Source: an uncultured Clostridia bacterium (GTDB lineage Bacteria; Bacillota; Clostridia; Oscillospirales; Acutalibacteraceae). Taken from it: a stretch of 6,483 nucleotides of DNA. The position numbers were made by a program, and so were the translations under genes. The notes below the pieces were generated by a model. That model saw nothing but the letters and a program-made list of their open reading frames with translations, was not told where the DNA came from and made no database searches. The stretch lies in assembly GCA_945224895.1 (NCBI GenBank), contig CALYNW010000056.1, positions 1 through 6,483 on the forward strand. The letters are read 5' to 3'. Positions 1 to 6,404 of the stretch are shown in pieces. Positions within the stretch are counted from its first letter, which is position 1, and each line of letters opens with the position of its first letter.

Positions 1-923
1 TTCTGCCATAATTTGTCAAACCACATTTTTGACTCCTCAGGCTTGCAGACAACAACCATTTCCTGCTTTTCAAACTGATGGATACGATAAACGCCTCTTT
101 CCTCAATACCGTGGGCACCCTTTTCCTTACGGAAGCAGGGTGAATATGAGGTAAGAGTCTTAGGCAATTCCTCCTCAGGAGTGATTGTATCAATGAACTT
201 ACCTATCATAGAATGCTCCGATGTACCGATAAGATAGAGGTCCTCGCCCTCAATCTTATACATCATTGCGTCCATTTCCTCAAAGCTCATAACGCCTGTT
301 ACTACGTTTGACCTAATCATAAAGGGCGGTACAACATAGGTAAAGCCTCTGTCAATCATAAAATCTCTTGCATAGCTGATTACTGCGCTGTGGAGCCTTG
401 CAATATCACCCATAAGATAATAGAAGCCGTTACCTGCTACCCTGCCTGCCGATTCAAGGTCAATACCGTCAAAGCTTTCCATAATATCGGTATGGTATGG
501 AATTTCATAATCGGGAACTACGGGCTCACCGTAACGCTGAACCTCAACATTTTCGCTGTCGTCCTTACCGATAGGTACAGACTCGTCAATTATATTAGGT
601 ATGCTCATCATTATTGATGTTACCTTTTCGTTGAGCTCCTTTTCCTTTTTGCCAAGCTCCTCAAGCTCCTCTGCCTGTGCAGTTACCTGCTGACGGATTT
701 CCATTGCCTCGTCCTTTTTGCCCTGAGCCATTAAAGCGCCTATCTGCTTTGACAGCTTGTTTCTGTTGGCACGAAGCTCATCTGCCTTTGCCATTGACGC
801 TCTTCTTTCCTCGTCAAGTGCGATTACCTCGTCTACAAGCGGAAGCTTTTTGTCCTGAAATTTCTTTTTGATGTTTTCCTTTACAATATCGGGATTTTCC
901 CTTACAAATTTAATATCAAGCAT
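1..923 (-). CDS. serS: Seryl-tRNA synthetase, 3' end cut off by window edge
   Basis: Cytoplasmic class II aminoacyl-tRNA synthetase that charges tRNA-Ser (and tRNA-Sec where present) with serine using ATP. The visible 307 residues begin MLDIKFVRENPDIV, the usual SerRS opening. A charged, helical stretch at about residues 30-105 is the N-terminal coiled-coil arm that holds the long variable arm of tRNA-Ser. The catalytic domain follows: GTSEH (233-237) in the serine/ATP site, motif 2 FRKE (264-267), then RIHQFEKQEM. About 115-120 residues, including motif 3, lie beyond position 1, judged against a family length near 425. The ATG at 923-921 has AGGAG 8 nt upstream, inside the end of parB; only 3 nt separate it from the parB stop, so it is very likely co-transcribed and possibly coupled. 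Most bacterial SerRS have TAEV where this one has TSEH; I recall this variant as common in Clostridia. Identity is firm. Confidence 0.97.
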   Translation of the reverse strand, partial: MLDIKFVRENPDIVKENIKKKFQDKKLPLVDEVIALDEERRASMAKADELRANRNKLSKQIGALMAQGKKDEAMEIRQQVTAQAEELEELGKKEKELNEKVTSIMMSIPNIIDESVPIGKDDSENVEVQRYGEPVVPDYEIPYHTDIMESFDGIDLESAGRVAGNGFYYLMGDIARLHSAVISYARDFMIDRGFTYVVPPFMIRSNVVTGVMSFEEMDAMMYKIEGEDLYLIGTSEHSMIGKFIDTITPEEELPKTLTSYSPCFRKEKGAHGIEERGVYRIHQFEKQEMVVVCKPEESKMWFDKLWQ

Positions 924-926
924 TTT

Positions 927-1778
927 TTATTCTCCTAACTTATTTGCTATCTCTTTTAAATCCTCGGCTGAGTAGAACTCTATTTCAAGTGTTCCCCGTC
1001 CTCTGCCGTTATAAACCTTTACCTTTCTGCCAAGCACCTCTGTCAGCGACAGCTCAACCTCATCATAAAATGAATCACGTCTTTTATTTCTCGAACGTGT
1101 TGTTGTGCCTGTCTTTTCGGCAATCTTTGCCATACGCTCAACATCACGTACTGTAAGATTGTTTCTGATTATACTTTCTGCCGCCTCATATATCATTGCC
1201 TCATTGTCAAAGGCAAGAAGTGCCCTTGCGTGACCGGCTGATATTTCACCGTTTCGTGTCATATCACGGACCTCCTGCGGTAATTTCAGCAGTCTGAGAG
1301 AATTTGCTATTGCGGGTCTTGACTTTCCAACTGAAACAGCAACCTCCTCTTGAGTGAAGCCGCATCTGTCAATAAGTGCCTGCAAGCCCTCTGCTTCTTC
1401 TATGGGGTTCAGGTCCTCTCTCTGGAGATTTTCGATAATGGCAATCTCCATTGTTTCAACATCAGAAAGCTCCTTTATTACAACAGGAACCTCTTTAAGC
1501 CCTGCTATTCTTGAGGCTCTCCAACGTCTTTCACCTGCCACAAGCTGGTATCCGCCTGCGGGCAAGGGTCTTACAAGAAGGGGTTGTAAAACACCGTGCT
1601 GTGTTATACTGTCAGCGAGCTCCTGTAATGCGCCCTCGTCAAAGGTTTTTCTAGGCTGTTCTTTATTTGGAACAATTTCATTTAAAGGCAGGGTGTTTGT
1701 TGCCACCATCTCGTCAACAGAGTTTTCAAGCATTAACGCACCTAAGCCTTTACCGAGCCCTGTTTGTTTCTTTGCCAT
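927..1778 (-). CDS. parB: ParB/Spo0J chromosome-partitioning clamp protein
   Basis: Binds parS sites near the origin, closes into a CTP-dependent sliding clamp, and stimulates the ParA ATPase to segregate origins and load SMC. The 283 residues match the size of B. subtilis Spo0J (about 282). Domains in order: N-terminal GLGKGLGALM (7-16), the ParA-stimulating segment; the CTP-binding domain with GERRWR (82-87) and ENLQR (116-120); a helix-turn-helix near 141-165 (FTQEEVA..VGKSRPAIANSLRLL); SAGHARALL (180-188); a basic linker near 228-234; and a C-terminal dimerisation domain (about 236-283). Residues at the parS/NBS-discriminating positions are R154, S160, K165 and G182, which is ParB-like at the key R and G. 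The ATG at 1778 has GAGGTG just upstream. It follows parA by 34 nt and precedes serS by 3 nt. The three parS sites at 2627-2824 are its expected targets. Confidence 0.97.
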   Translation of the reverse strand: MAKKQTGLGKGLGALMLENSVDEMVATNTLPLNEIVPNKEQPRKTFDEGALQELADSITQHGVLQPLLVRPLPAGGYQLVAGERRWRASRIAGLKEVPVVIKELSDVETMEIAIIENLQREDLNPIEEAEGLQALIDRCGFTQEEVAVSVGKSRPAIANSLRLLKLPQEVRDMTRNGEISAGHARALLAFDNEAMIYEAAESIIRNNLTVRDVERMAKIAEKTGTTTRSRNKRRDSFYDEVELSLTEVLGRKVKVYNGRGRGTLEIEFYSAEDLKEIANKLGE

Positions 1779-1812
1779 ATTACACCTCTTATCTCTTTTA
1801 CGATTTTTATAA

Positions 1813-2574
1813 TTACTGTTTCTTTAAAAATTCATCCGCAAGCTTTTTGTACGCAAAGGCAGGCTTTGAGTATTTTTCATAATAGAAAATCGGCTTTCCG
1901 AAGCTTGGTGCCTCTGCAAGCTTTACGCTTCGGGGAATGTTAGTCTTATAAGCCTTTCCAGGAAAGAATTTGTCCACTTCGTCAATAACCTGCTGATTAA
2001 GCTTTAATCTGCTGTCATACATTGTGTATATAACACCCTCAAGCTCCAAATGCTCGTTATAATGCTGCTTTACCGTTCTTACAGTACCCACCAACTGACT
2101 TAAGCCCTCAAGCGCATAATATTCGCATTGAAGGGGGACAATCAGGGTATCCGACGCAGTCAAGGCATTAAGACTGAGCAGACCTAAGCTGGGGGGACAG
2201 TCTATTATAATGAAGTCATATTCCATAACAACAGGAGCAAGAGCCCTTTTTAATGCCTTGAACCTGTTTTCGTTTTCTGCAAGCTCTAATTCTGCGCCTG
2301 CCAAATTCATATCGGCAGGAAGTACAGAAAGATTTTTAAAGGTAGTTTCAATTATTATATCCTTTGCAGGAACCTCATCAATAAGCATATTATAGGTTGA
2401 ATTTTCAAATTCAGTCTTATCTATGCCAACACCGCTTGTTGTATTGCCCTGAGGGTCAATATCAACAAGAAGGGTTTTCTTTCCCTTTAATCCTAATGCG
2501 GCGGCAAAGTTTACGCAGGTGGTAGTTTTACCGACACCGCCCTTTTGATTAAAGATAGATATGGTTTTGCCCAT
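1813..2574 (-). CDS. parA: ParA/Soj chromosome-partitioning ATPase
   Basis: Deviant-Walker ATPase that binds DNA non-specifically as an ATP dimer and is switched by ParB to drive origin segregation; in B. subtilis, Soj also controls DnaA. The 253 residues equal the length of B. subtilis Soj. The deviant Walker A is KGGVGKTT (11-18), with signature Lys11 and catalytic Lys16. Switch region VDIDPQGN (37-44) carries Asp40, and Walker B is FIIIDCPP (121-128). Arg189 in DSRLKLNQQV sits where Soj has a DNA-binding arginine, and IPRSVKLAEAPSFGKP (213-228) is the usual ParA C-terminal block. There is no N-terminal HTH, so this is a chromosomal (type Ib-like) rather than P1/F-type ParA. The ATG at 2574 has GGAGG 7 nt upstream. 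It is first in an operon with parB and serS, behind the promoter at 2596-2624. Confidence 0.97.
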   Translation of the reverse strand: MGKTISIFNQKGGVGKTTTCVNFAAALGLKGKKTLLVDIDPQGNTTSGVGIDKTEFENSTYNMLIDEVPAKDIIIETTFKNLSVLPADMNLAGAELELAENENRFKALKRALAPVVMEYDFIIIDCPPSLGLLSLNALTASDTLIVPLQCEYYALEGLSQLVGTVRTVKQHYNEHLELEGVIYTMYDSRLKLNQQVIDEVDKFFPGKAYKTNIPRSVKLAEAPSFGKPIFYYEKYSKPAFAYKKLADEFLKKQ

Positions 2575-2595
2575 AGCAACACCTCCGTGGGTATA

Positions 2596-2624
2596 ATTAT
2601 ACTACAGGATTGCTGCGTATACAA
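2596..2624 (-). promoter_or_regulatory. Promoter of the parA-parB-serS operon
   Basis: On the minus strand a perfect -10 TATAAT (2601-2596) lies 17 bp after TTGTAT (2624-2619), which keeps the TTG of the -35 consensus. Transcription would start near 2589, giving a leader of about 15 nt that contains GGAGG. The -10 is embedded in a 12-bp perfect palindrome GTATAATTATAC (2591-2602). parS-1 (2627-2642) begins 2 bp upstream of the -35, so bound or spreading ParB could repress the operon; that is inference. Confidence 0.65.
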
Positions 2625-2626
2625 GA

Positions 2627-2642
2627 GGTTTCACGTGAAACA
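2627..2642. promoter_or_regulatory. parS site 1 (parA-proximal)
   Basis: GGTTTCACGTGAAACA matches the B. subtilis parS consensus TGTTTCACGTGAAACA at 15 of 16 positions and is perfect over the 14-bp palindromic core. It is a centromere-like loading site for ParB clamps, here next to the parA promoter -35. Confidence 0.95.
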
Positions 2643-2685
2643 TTTAAATTAATTTTTCATTTTTGTGCATCAAAGAATAGGGGAC

Positions 2686-2805
2686 TACAATATATAGATG
2701 TTTCACGTGAAACACAGTTATTTAAGATAAACAGTTTAAAAATATTGGTTTTCACTTAAATCAATGAAAGTTAAACATAGTTTAAATGAAAATCTATATA
2801 TTGTA
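2686..2805. repeat. 14-bp perfect inverted repeat flanking AT-rich spacer
   Basis: Arms TACAATATATAGAT (2686-2699) and ATCTATATATTGTA (2792-2805) are exact reverse complements separated by 92 bp. Allowing one skipped base on the inner side, pairing continues through TTTCA (2701-2705) against TGAAA (2787-2791). The left arm shares its last base with the start of parS-2, and the right arm ends 3 bp before parS-3. It could be a protein-binding pair, a long stem, or the relic of a duplication with inversion. Function is unknown. Confidence 0.6.
2699..2714. promoter_or_regulatory. parS site 2 (perfect consensus)
   Basis: TGTTTCACGTGAAACA is identical over 16 bp to the B. subtilis parS consensus. 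Its centre is 72 bp from that of parS-1 and 110 bp from that of parS-3. It is the expected nucleation site for the ParB encoded at 927-1778. Confidence 0.97.
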
Positions 2806-2808
2806 TTC

Positions 2809-2824
2809 AGTTTCACGTGAAACA
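2809..2824. promoter_or_regulatory. parS site 3 (noc-proximal)
   Basis: AGTTTCACGTGAAACA matches the 16-bp parS consensus except at the first base and has the complete 14-bp core. It lies between the AT-rich stretch and the hairpin at 2862-2887. Confidence 0.95.
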
Positions 2825-2861
2825 CAAGTATATTATTACATTAAAAAGTCCCATAACGCAG

Positions 2862-2887
2862 AAAAAACGAGCTTGCGCCCGTTTTTT
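2862..2887 (-). terminator. Intrinsic terminator downstream of noc
   Basis: In minus-strand RNA, AAAAAACGGGC and GCUCGUUUUUU pair over 11 bp (one G-U) around a GCAA loop, a GNRA tetraloop, and the stem ends in a U6 tract. It lies 45 nt past the noc stop codon. The A6/U6 symmetry gives it some capacity on the plus strand too, but there the stem has an A-C mismatch. Confidence 0.8.
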
Positions 2888-2899
2888 CCACGTGATGAA
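2884..2899. promoter_or_regulatory. Degenerate parS-like site
   Basis: TTTTCCACGTGATGAA keeps the central CACGTG but matches the parS consensus at only 11 of 16 positions. It sits between the two hairpins after noc. It may be a decayed fourth site or chance; strong ParB binding is not expected. Confidence 0.2.
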
Positions 2900-2913
2900 A
2901 AGAGGAGAATATG

Positions 2914-2935
2914 TTAAAACGGTTACCCGTTTTAA
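2914..2935 (-). terminator. Hairpin at the noc stop codon, possible first terminator
   Basis: The minus strand reads TTAAAACGG-GTAA-CCGTTTTAA, a perfect 9-bp stem with a GNRA-type GTAA loop that includes the noc TAA stop (2934-2932). The UUUU is inside the stem and is followed by AACAU, so it is a weak terminator at best. It may instead protect the 3' end or act in tandem with the hairpin at 2862-2887. Confidence 0.45.
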
Positions 2936-3732
2936 GCAGAGTTATTGCACTGTTGTGCGGATTTGGGTATTCTTACCCGATATTCTATATAATCGTCTGT
3001 CTCTGTTTTGTCAGATTCGGCGTTTATTCCGGCTTCCTTCATAGTTGCGATAGCCTTGTCCACCGTGTTGACAAAAATTCTTATATCCTTAAATATCTTG
3101 ATAACTGTTTTTTTAGGTTTAATTTTTTTATCCGTCAGGGAGTCTATGTAAGCCTCGGTTTGCTCAACATTCAGATGTCTGTCGGTAATAACCTTAAGAC
3201 TTGTCCACATATCCTTTTCGTTATCAATTTTCAAAAGCGCCCTTGCGTGTCTTTCGGTAAGTCCTTCCTTTTCGATAAAGTATCTTACGTCAACAGGGAG
3301 GCGGAGCAATCTCAGCTTATTTGACAGCGCCGACTGGCTTTTTCCCAGCTTTTTGCCTATTTGCTCCTGAGTTAAGCCGAACTGATTGATTAAATGACCG
3401 ATTGCCTGTGCTTCCTCAAAGAAATTCAGGTTGCTTCGCTGAATATTCTCAAGAATAGAGTAGATTGCGCTGTCCTCATAGTCACAGCTTATGATTATGC
3501 AGGGAACAGTTTGGAGATTTGCAAGGATAGACGCCCTCAAACGTCTTTCTCCTGCCACAAGCTCATAATAATCACTGTTGTTAATCTGTCTGCATAAAAG
3601 GGGCTGAAGCACTCCGTTTTCCTTTATTGAATCGGCAAGGGAAAGCATTTCCTCGCTTTTAAACTGCTTTCTCGGCTGATAGGGATTAGGGAGAAGCTTT
3701 TCGGTAGGTATCTGAACTATTGTTTGTTCCAC
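2932..3732 (-). CDS. noc: Noc-type ParB paralogue (nucleoid occlusion), lacks membrane helix
   Basis: ParB-family CTP-switch protein; Noc binds NBS sites across the chromosome and keeps FtsZ division off the nucleoid. The 266 residues show a ParB/CTPase domain (IPTEKLLPNPYQPR 8-21, GERRLRA 61-67, ENIQR 95-99), an HTH at about 120-145 (LTQEQIGKKLGKSQSALSNKLRLL), TERHARALL (159-167), LNVEQTE (187-193), and a C-terminal block (about 208-258, RIFVNTV...RIPK) that resembles B. subtilis Noc rather than Spo0J. Its discriminating residues Q133, K139, R144 and R161 are Noc-type, against R154, S160, K165 and G182 in the ParB of this window. The GTG start at 3732 directly follows an in-frame TGA (3735-3733) and has AAGGAG upstream, so no N-terminal extension exists. 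B. subtilis Noc (about 283 aa) begins with a membrane-binding amphipathic helix that is absent here. It is a single-gene unit between two terminators. Noc is the best name; a ParB-like regulator without occlusion activity is possible. Confidence 0.88.
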   Translation of the reverse strand: MEQTIVQIPTEKLLPNPYQPRKQFKSEEMLSLADSIKENGVLQPLLCRQINNSDYYELVAGERRLRASILANLQTVPCIIISCDYEDSAIYSILENIQRSNLNFFEEAQAIGHLINQFGLTQEQIGKKLGKSQSALSNKLRLLRLPVDVRYFIEKEGLTERHARALLKIDNEKDMWTSLKVITDRHLNVEQTEAYIDSLTDKKIKPKKTVIKIFKDIRIFVNTVDKAIATMKEAGINAESDKTETDDYIEYRVRIPKSAQQCNNSA

Positions 3733-3741
3733 TCACCTCAT

Positions 3742-3747
3742 CTCCTT
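3742..3747 (-). promoter_or_regulatory. Ribosome binding site fixing the noc GTG start
   Basis: AAGGAG on the minus strand lies 9 nt before GTG at 3732. The only upstream in-frame codon before a stop is none: TGA occupies 3735-3733. This makes the GTG the first possible start. Confidence 0.8.
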
Positions 3748-3753
3748 GACTAA

Positions 3754-3762
3754 ACTATATCA
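3754..3762 (-). promoter_or_regulatory. Possible extended -10 promoter of noc
   Basis: The minus strand reads TGATATAGT, an extended -10 (TG-N-TATAGT), between the rsmG terminator and the noc ribosome binding site. No good -35 is present at 16-18 bp (TTTATT at 17), and the predicted start near 3747 would leave a leader of only about 15 nt starting at the AAGGAG. noc needs its own promoter if the terminator at 3772-3810 works, which supports this site indirectly. Confidence 0.35.
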
Positions 3763-3771
3763 CAATGTTTC

Positions 3772-3810
3772 AAAAAAATAAAGGATTTCTCATCGTGAGA
3801 AATCCTTTAT
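3772..3810 (-). terminator. Intrinsic terminator of the mnmG-rsmG operon
   Basis: Perfect 15-bp inverted repeat with a 3-nt loop: ATAAAGGATTTCTCA (3778-3792), loop 3793-3795, and TGAGAAATCCTTTAT (3796-3810). On the minus strand it is followed directly by T7 (3778-3772). It begins 21 nt after the rsmG stop and separates rsmG from noc. Confidence 0.93.
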
Positions 3811-3831
3811 ATCTGACATTTAATTACATTA

Positions 3832-4542
3832 TTAAAGGGGCTTAGTATCAATTTTCTTTGACTTTCTGGGATATTTTGTCGGTGTCTGCGATATCTTTCT
3901 GATAATAATTATACTTCTGCCGTCACCGTTGGGAAGCTGGTACTCGACAGCATTTGCAACCTCTCCGCCTAAAACGTTAATTGCGTTTTCGGCAGCCTTA
4001 AGCTCCTCCATACCTGAGGAGCCTTTCAGAGAAACAAACAGTCCTCCAACCTTAACAAGAGGGAGGCAGTATTCACAAAGCACATTTAAAGGGGCAACTG
4101 CTCTTGCAGTAGCATAATCGAATTTTTCTCTGTAATCTGCATCTTTTCCTACGACTTCGGCTCTTTCGTGGATGCGAGTTCCTGTTAAACCGATATTTTT
4201 CAAAACATCACGGAGAAAGCCTATTCTTTTCTCCATACTGTCAACAAAGGTAACGTCAAGGTCGGGATTTGCAATCAAAAGGGGCATACCCGGGAAGCCT
4301 GCACCTGTTCCCACATCAACAAGCTTTTCATCCTTTTTAAAAGCAACATATTTCATTATGTAAAGGCAGTCAATAAAATGCTTAATAACTATATCGTCAG
4401 GCTCGGTAATTGCCGTAAGATTGACATGTTCATTCCACCTGACAAGCCTTTCTGCGTAGGAGTCAAACCTGTCAGCCCCATACTCTCCTAAATCTACTCC
4501 GATTTTTTCTGCCTCGGACTGAAGTAACTCGTAATTAATCAT
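3832..4542 (-). CDS. rsmG: 16S rRNA (guanine-N7) methyltransferase RsmG
   Basis: SAM-dependent Rossmann-fold enzyme that makes m7G at position 527 (E. coli numbering) of 16S rRNA in the 30S head/decoding region; loss gives low-level streptomycin resistance in several bacteria. The 236 residues fit the family (about 210-240). Visible landmarks: [11 protein letters not shown] (36-46), KHFIDCL (54-60), the SAM-binding loop [10 protein letters not shown] (76-85), FVDSMEKR (99-106, second-strand acidic residue), TARAVAPL (145-152), LKG (172-174), and the C-terminal [14 protein letters not shown] (223-236) shared by Gram-positive RsmG. The ATG at 4542 overlaps the mnmG stop as ATGA, so translation is probably coupled. 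The gene ends 21 nt before the terminator at 3772-3810. The mnmG-rsmG pair is conserved beside parAB near many bacterial origins. Confidence 0.97.
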   Translation of the reverse strand: MINYELLQSEAEKIGVDLGEYGADRFDSYAERLVRWNEHVNLTAITEPDDIVIKHFIDCLYIMKYVAFKKDEKLVDVGTGAGFPGMPLLIANPDLDVTFVDSMEKRIGFLRDVLKNIGLTGTRIHERAEVVGKDADYREKFDYATARAVAPLNVLCEYCLPLVKVGGLFVSLKGSSGMEELKAAENAINVLGGEVANAVEYQLPNGDGRSIIIIRKISQTPTKYPRKSKKIDTKPL

Positions 4543-6404
4543 AATGTCTCCAATATAATGTTGAGGGCGGCAATGTCGGCAGGATTAACTCCGCTTATTC
4601 TGCTTGCCTGTCCTAAATTTTCAGGTCTGATTTTTGAAAGCTTTTCGATAGCCTCAAGTCGCAGACCTTTGAGAGAAGAATAATCAATATCATCGGGTAT
4701 TTTTTTACATTCAATTCTTCTCATTTCCTTAATTTGCTGTTCCTGTCTGGCAATGTAGCCCTCGTATTTCACGGAAATCTCCACCTGCTCAAATACGGCA
4801 GAGGGATAATCGGGTCTGTCATCGTCGACAGGGGTTAAATCCTTATACGTAACCTGCGGTCTTTTAATAAGCTCAATCATTTTACATCCACGTTCAAGAG
4901 GAGTTGTACCGCAGTCAACAAGAATTTCTTGCAGTGTATCCGAAAGGGGAATTGATTTATTTTCAATTCTTTCTCTTTCTTTTTTTACACATTCTTCCTT
5001 ATATAAAAATTTATCATATCTTTCCTGGGAAATCAAGCCTATTTTGTAGCCTGTGGGAGTAAGGCGAACATCTGCATTGTCCTGACGGAGAACTAAACGG
5101 TATTCACTTCGACTTGTCATCATTCGATATGGGTCGGTACAGCCCTTGGTTACAAGGTCATCAATCAGCGTTCCGATATATGAACCGCCTCGGTCAAGTA
5201 TCATAGGCTCCTCGCCCTTAATCTTCAAAGCCGCATTAATTCCTGCCACAAGTCCCTGAGCCGCCGCCTCCTCATAACCGCTGGAGCCGTTGAACTGACC
5301 TGCACCGTAAAGCCCCGAGATGTCATTAAATTCCAGAGTGGCTTTTAGGGCGGTAGGGTCAACACAGTCATACTCAATGGCATAGGCTGTTCGCATAACC
5401 TGAGCATTTTCAAGACCGGGTATAGTGTGGATAAAAGCAAGCTGAACATCCTCAGGCAGGGAGGAGGAAAGCCCCTGAAGATACATTTCCTCCGTATTAA
5501 GTCCGCAGGGCTCAACAAAAAGCTGATGACGCTTCTTATCGGCAAAGCGGACAATTTTGTCCTCAAATGACGGACAGTATCTCGGTCCCTTACCTTCAAT
5601 TTTTCCCGAATACATAGGGCTTCTGTGTAGATTTTCAAGGATTATCTCCTTGGTTTTTTCGTTTGTATAGGTTATGTGACAGAAAACCTTGTTTTCGGGT
5701 GGCTGTTCTGTCTCAAAGCTGAAGGGTACGGTTTCCTCGTCACCCTCCTGAACCTCCATTTTTGAAAAGTCAATGGAGCGTCTGTTTACTCTTGAGGGGG
5801 TGCCTGTCTTAAATCTTCTTAGAGGAATGTTTAATTTTTTCAAGGCAACAGAAAGGTCGGTTGACGGGAACATTCCGTCGGGACCGCTTTCGTATGAAAC
5901 ATCGCCGATATATACTCTTCCGCCTAAAAATGTACCTGTTGCAATAATAACTGCCTTTGCGGTAAACAGCGCTTCAAGCTTAGTTTTAACCTGCCACAAG
6001 CCGTTATCAAGCCTTACGATATCTACAATTTCACTTTGACGGATATCGAGATTGTCCTGTGTTTCAAGTGTATGCTTCATTCCTGCGGAGTATTCACGCC
6101 TGTCAATCTGTGCCCTGAGAGAATGAACCGCAGGGCCTTTTCCTAAATTCAACATTCTTGATTGCAGAGAATATTTGTCAGCCGCCTTTCCCATTTCACC
6201 GCCCAGGGCGTCAATCTCTCTTACAAGATGACCTTTAGAAGTACCGCCGATTGAGGGATTGCAGGGCATATTTCCAACCCAGTCAAGATTGATTGTAAAT
6301 ACGGCAGTTTTGCAGCCGAGACGTGCCGAAGCAAGACACGCCTCAATTCCTGCGTGTCCTGCGCCGATAACTATTACATCATATTCTCCTGCTGAATATT
6401 CCAT
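4539..6404 (-). CDS. mnmG: tRNA U34 carboxymethylaminomethyl-modification enzyme MnmG (GidA)
   Basis: FAD-dependent subunit that with MnmE forms the cmnm5/nm5 group on wobble uridine 34 of several tRNAs. From the chosen start it has 621 residues (B. subtilis about 628). Landmarks: FAD-binding VIGAGHAG (12-19), MPCNPSIGG (46-54) with conserved Cys48, [15 protein letters not shown] (85-99), TGTFLGG (156-162), RFKTGTPSR (197-205), signature [11 protein letters not shown] (273-283) with conserved Cys277, second signature [19 protein letters not shown] (367-385), and the C-terminal helical MnmE/tRNA-binding part ending [13 protein letters not shown] (602-614). I chose ATG 6404 because [14 protein letters not shown] aligns with family N-termini and AGAGAGG lies 9 nt upstream. 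An in-frame ATG at 6461 would add 19 atypical residues and has no clear ribosome site. mnmE is the expected upstream neighbour but is outside the window. Confidence 0.97.
   Translation of the reverse strand: MEYSAGEYDVIVIGAGHAGIEACLASARLGCKTAVFTINLDWVGNMPCNPSIGGTSKGHLVREIDALGGEMGKAADKYSLQSRMLNLGKGPAVHSLRAQIDRREYSAGMKHTLETQDNLDIRQSEIVDIVRLDNGLWQVKTKLEALFTAKAVIIATGTFLGGRVYIGDVSYESGPDGMFPSTDLSVALKKLNIPLRRFKTGTPSRVNRRSIDFSKMEVQEGDEETVPFSFETEQPPENKVFCHITYTNEKTKEIILENLHRSPMYSGKIEGKGPRYCPSFEDKIVRFADKKRHQLFVEPCGLNTEEMYLQGLSSSLPEDVQLAFIHTIPGLENAQVMRTAYAIEYDCVDPTALKATLEFNDISGLYGAGQFNGSSGYEEAAAQGLVAGINAALKIKGEEPMILDRGGSYIGTLIDDLVTKGCTDPYRMMTSRSEYRLVLRQDNADVRLTPTGYKIGLISQERYDKFLYKEECVKKERERIENKSIPLSDTLQEILVDCGTTPLERGCKMIELIKRPQVTYKDLTPVDDDRPDYPSAVFEQVEISVKYEGYIARQEQQIKEMRRIECKKIPDDIDYSSLKGLRLEAIEKLSKIRPENLGQASRISGVNPADIAALNIILETL

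Larger units (their letters stand above)
2575..2931. other. noc-parA intergenic region with parS cluster
   Basis: This 357-base gap has no credible gene. From right to left it holds two hairpins downstream of noc, a degenerate parS-like site, parS-3, an AT-rich stretch (18 G/C in 95 bases at 2715-2808 by eye count), parS-2, parS-1, the parA promoter and the parA ribosome binding site. A 14-bp inverted repeat frames the AT-rich part. No DnaA box (TTATCCACA or one mismatch) was seen in it, so I do not call it an origin. Confidence 0.85.

Noticed and set aside
1354..1812. Plus-strand ORF of 152 codons antisense to parB
   Set aside because: It mirrors parB codon by codon on the other strand and has no recognisable protein features or ribosome site.
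2715..2808. AT-rich stretch as a DNA-unwinding element or replication origin
   Set aside because: No DnaA boxes or dnaA/dnaN gene nearby; an AT-rich intergenic spacer between parS sites is a sufficient explanation.
2817..3044. Small plus-strand ORF running from parS-3 into noc
   Set aside because: It begins in the parS site, crosses both terminator hairpins and overlaps noc; it has no ribosome site.
3201..3209. TTGTCCACA, one mismatch from a DnaA box
   Set aside because: It is a single isolated copy inside the noc coding sequence with no cluster and no adjacent unwinding element, so it is not evidence for oriC here.
2911..3324. Plus-strand ORF of 137 codons antisense to noc, with AGAGGAG close to its ATG
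   Set aside because: It lies wholly opposite a well-supported gene, the spacing from AGGAG to ATG is only 3 nt, and the product looks like no family, with scattered Phe/Cys typical of antisense translation.
3778..3810. Long palindrome before noc as a Noc operator
   Set aside because: Its half-sites share ATTTC with NBS, but the spacing is wrong, and the T7 tract after a 15-bp stem fits an intrinsic terminator much better.
4285..4298. CCCGGG-centred sequence in rsmG as a Noc binding site
   Set aside because: It matches ATTTCCCGGGAAAT at only 9 of 14 positions, including the 6-bp centre, and is explained by the coding sequence for FPGMP.
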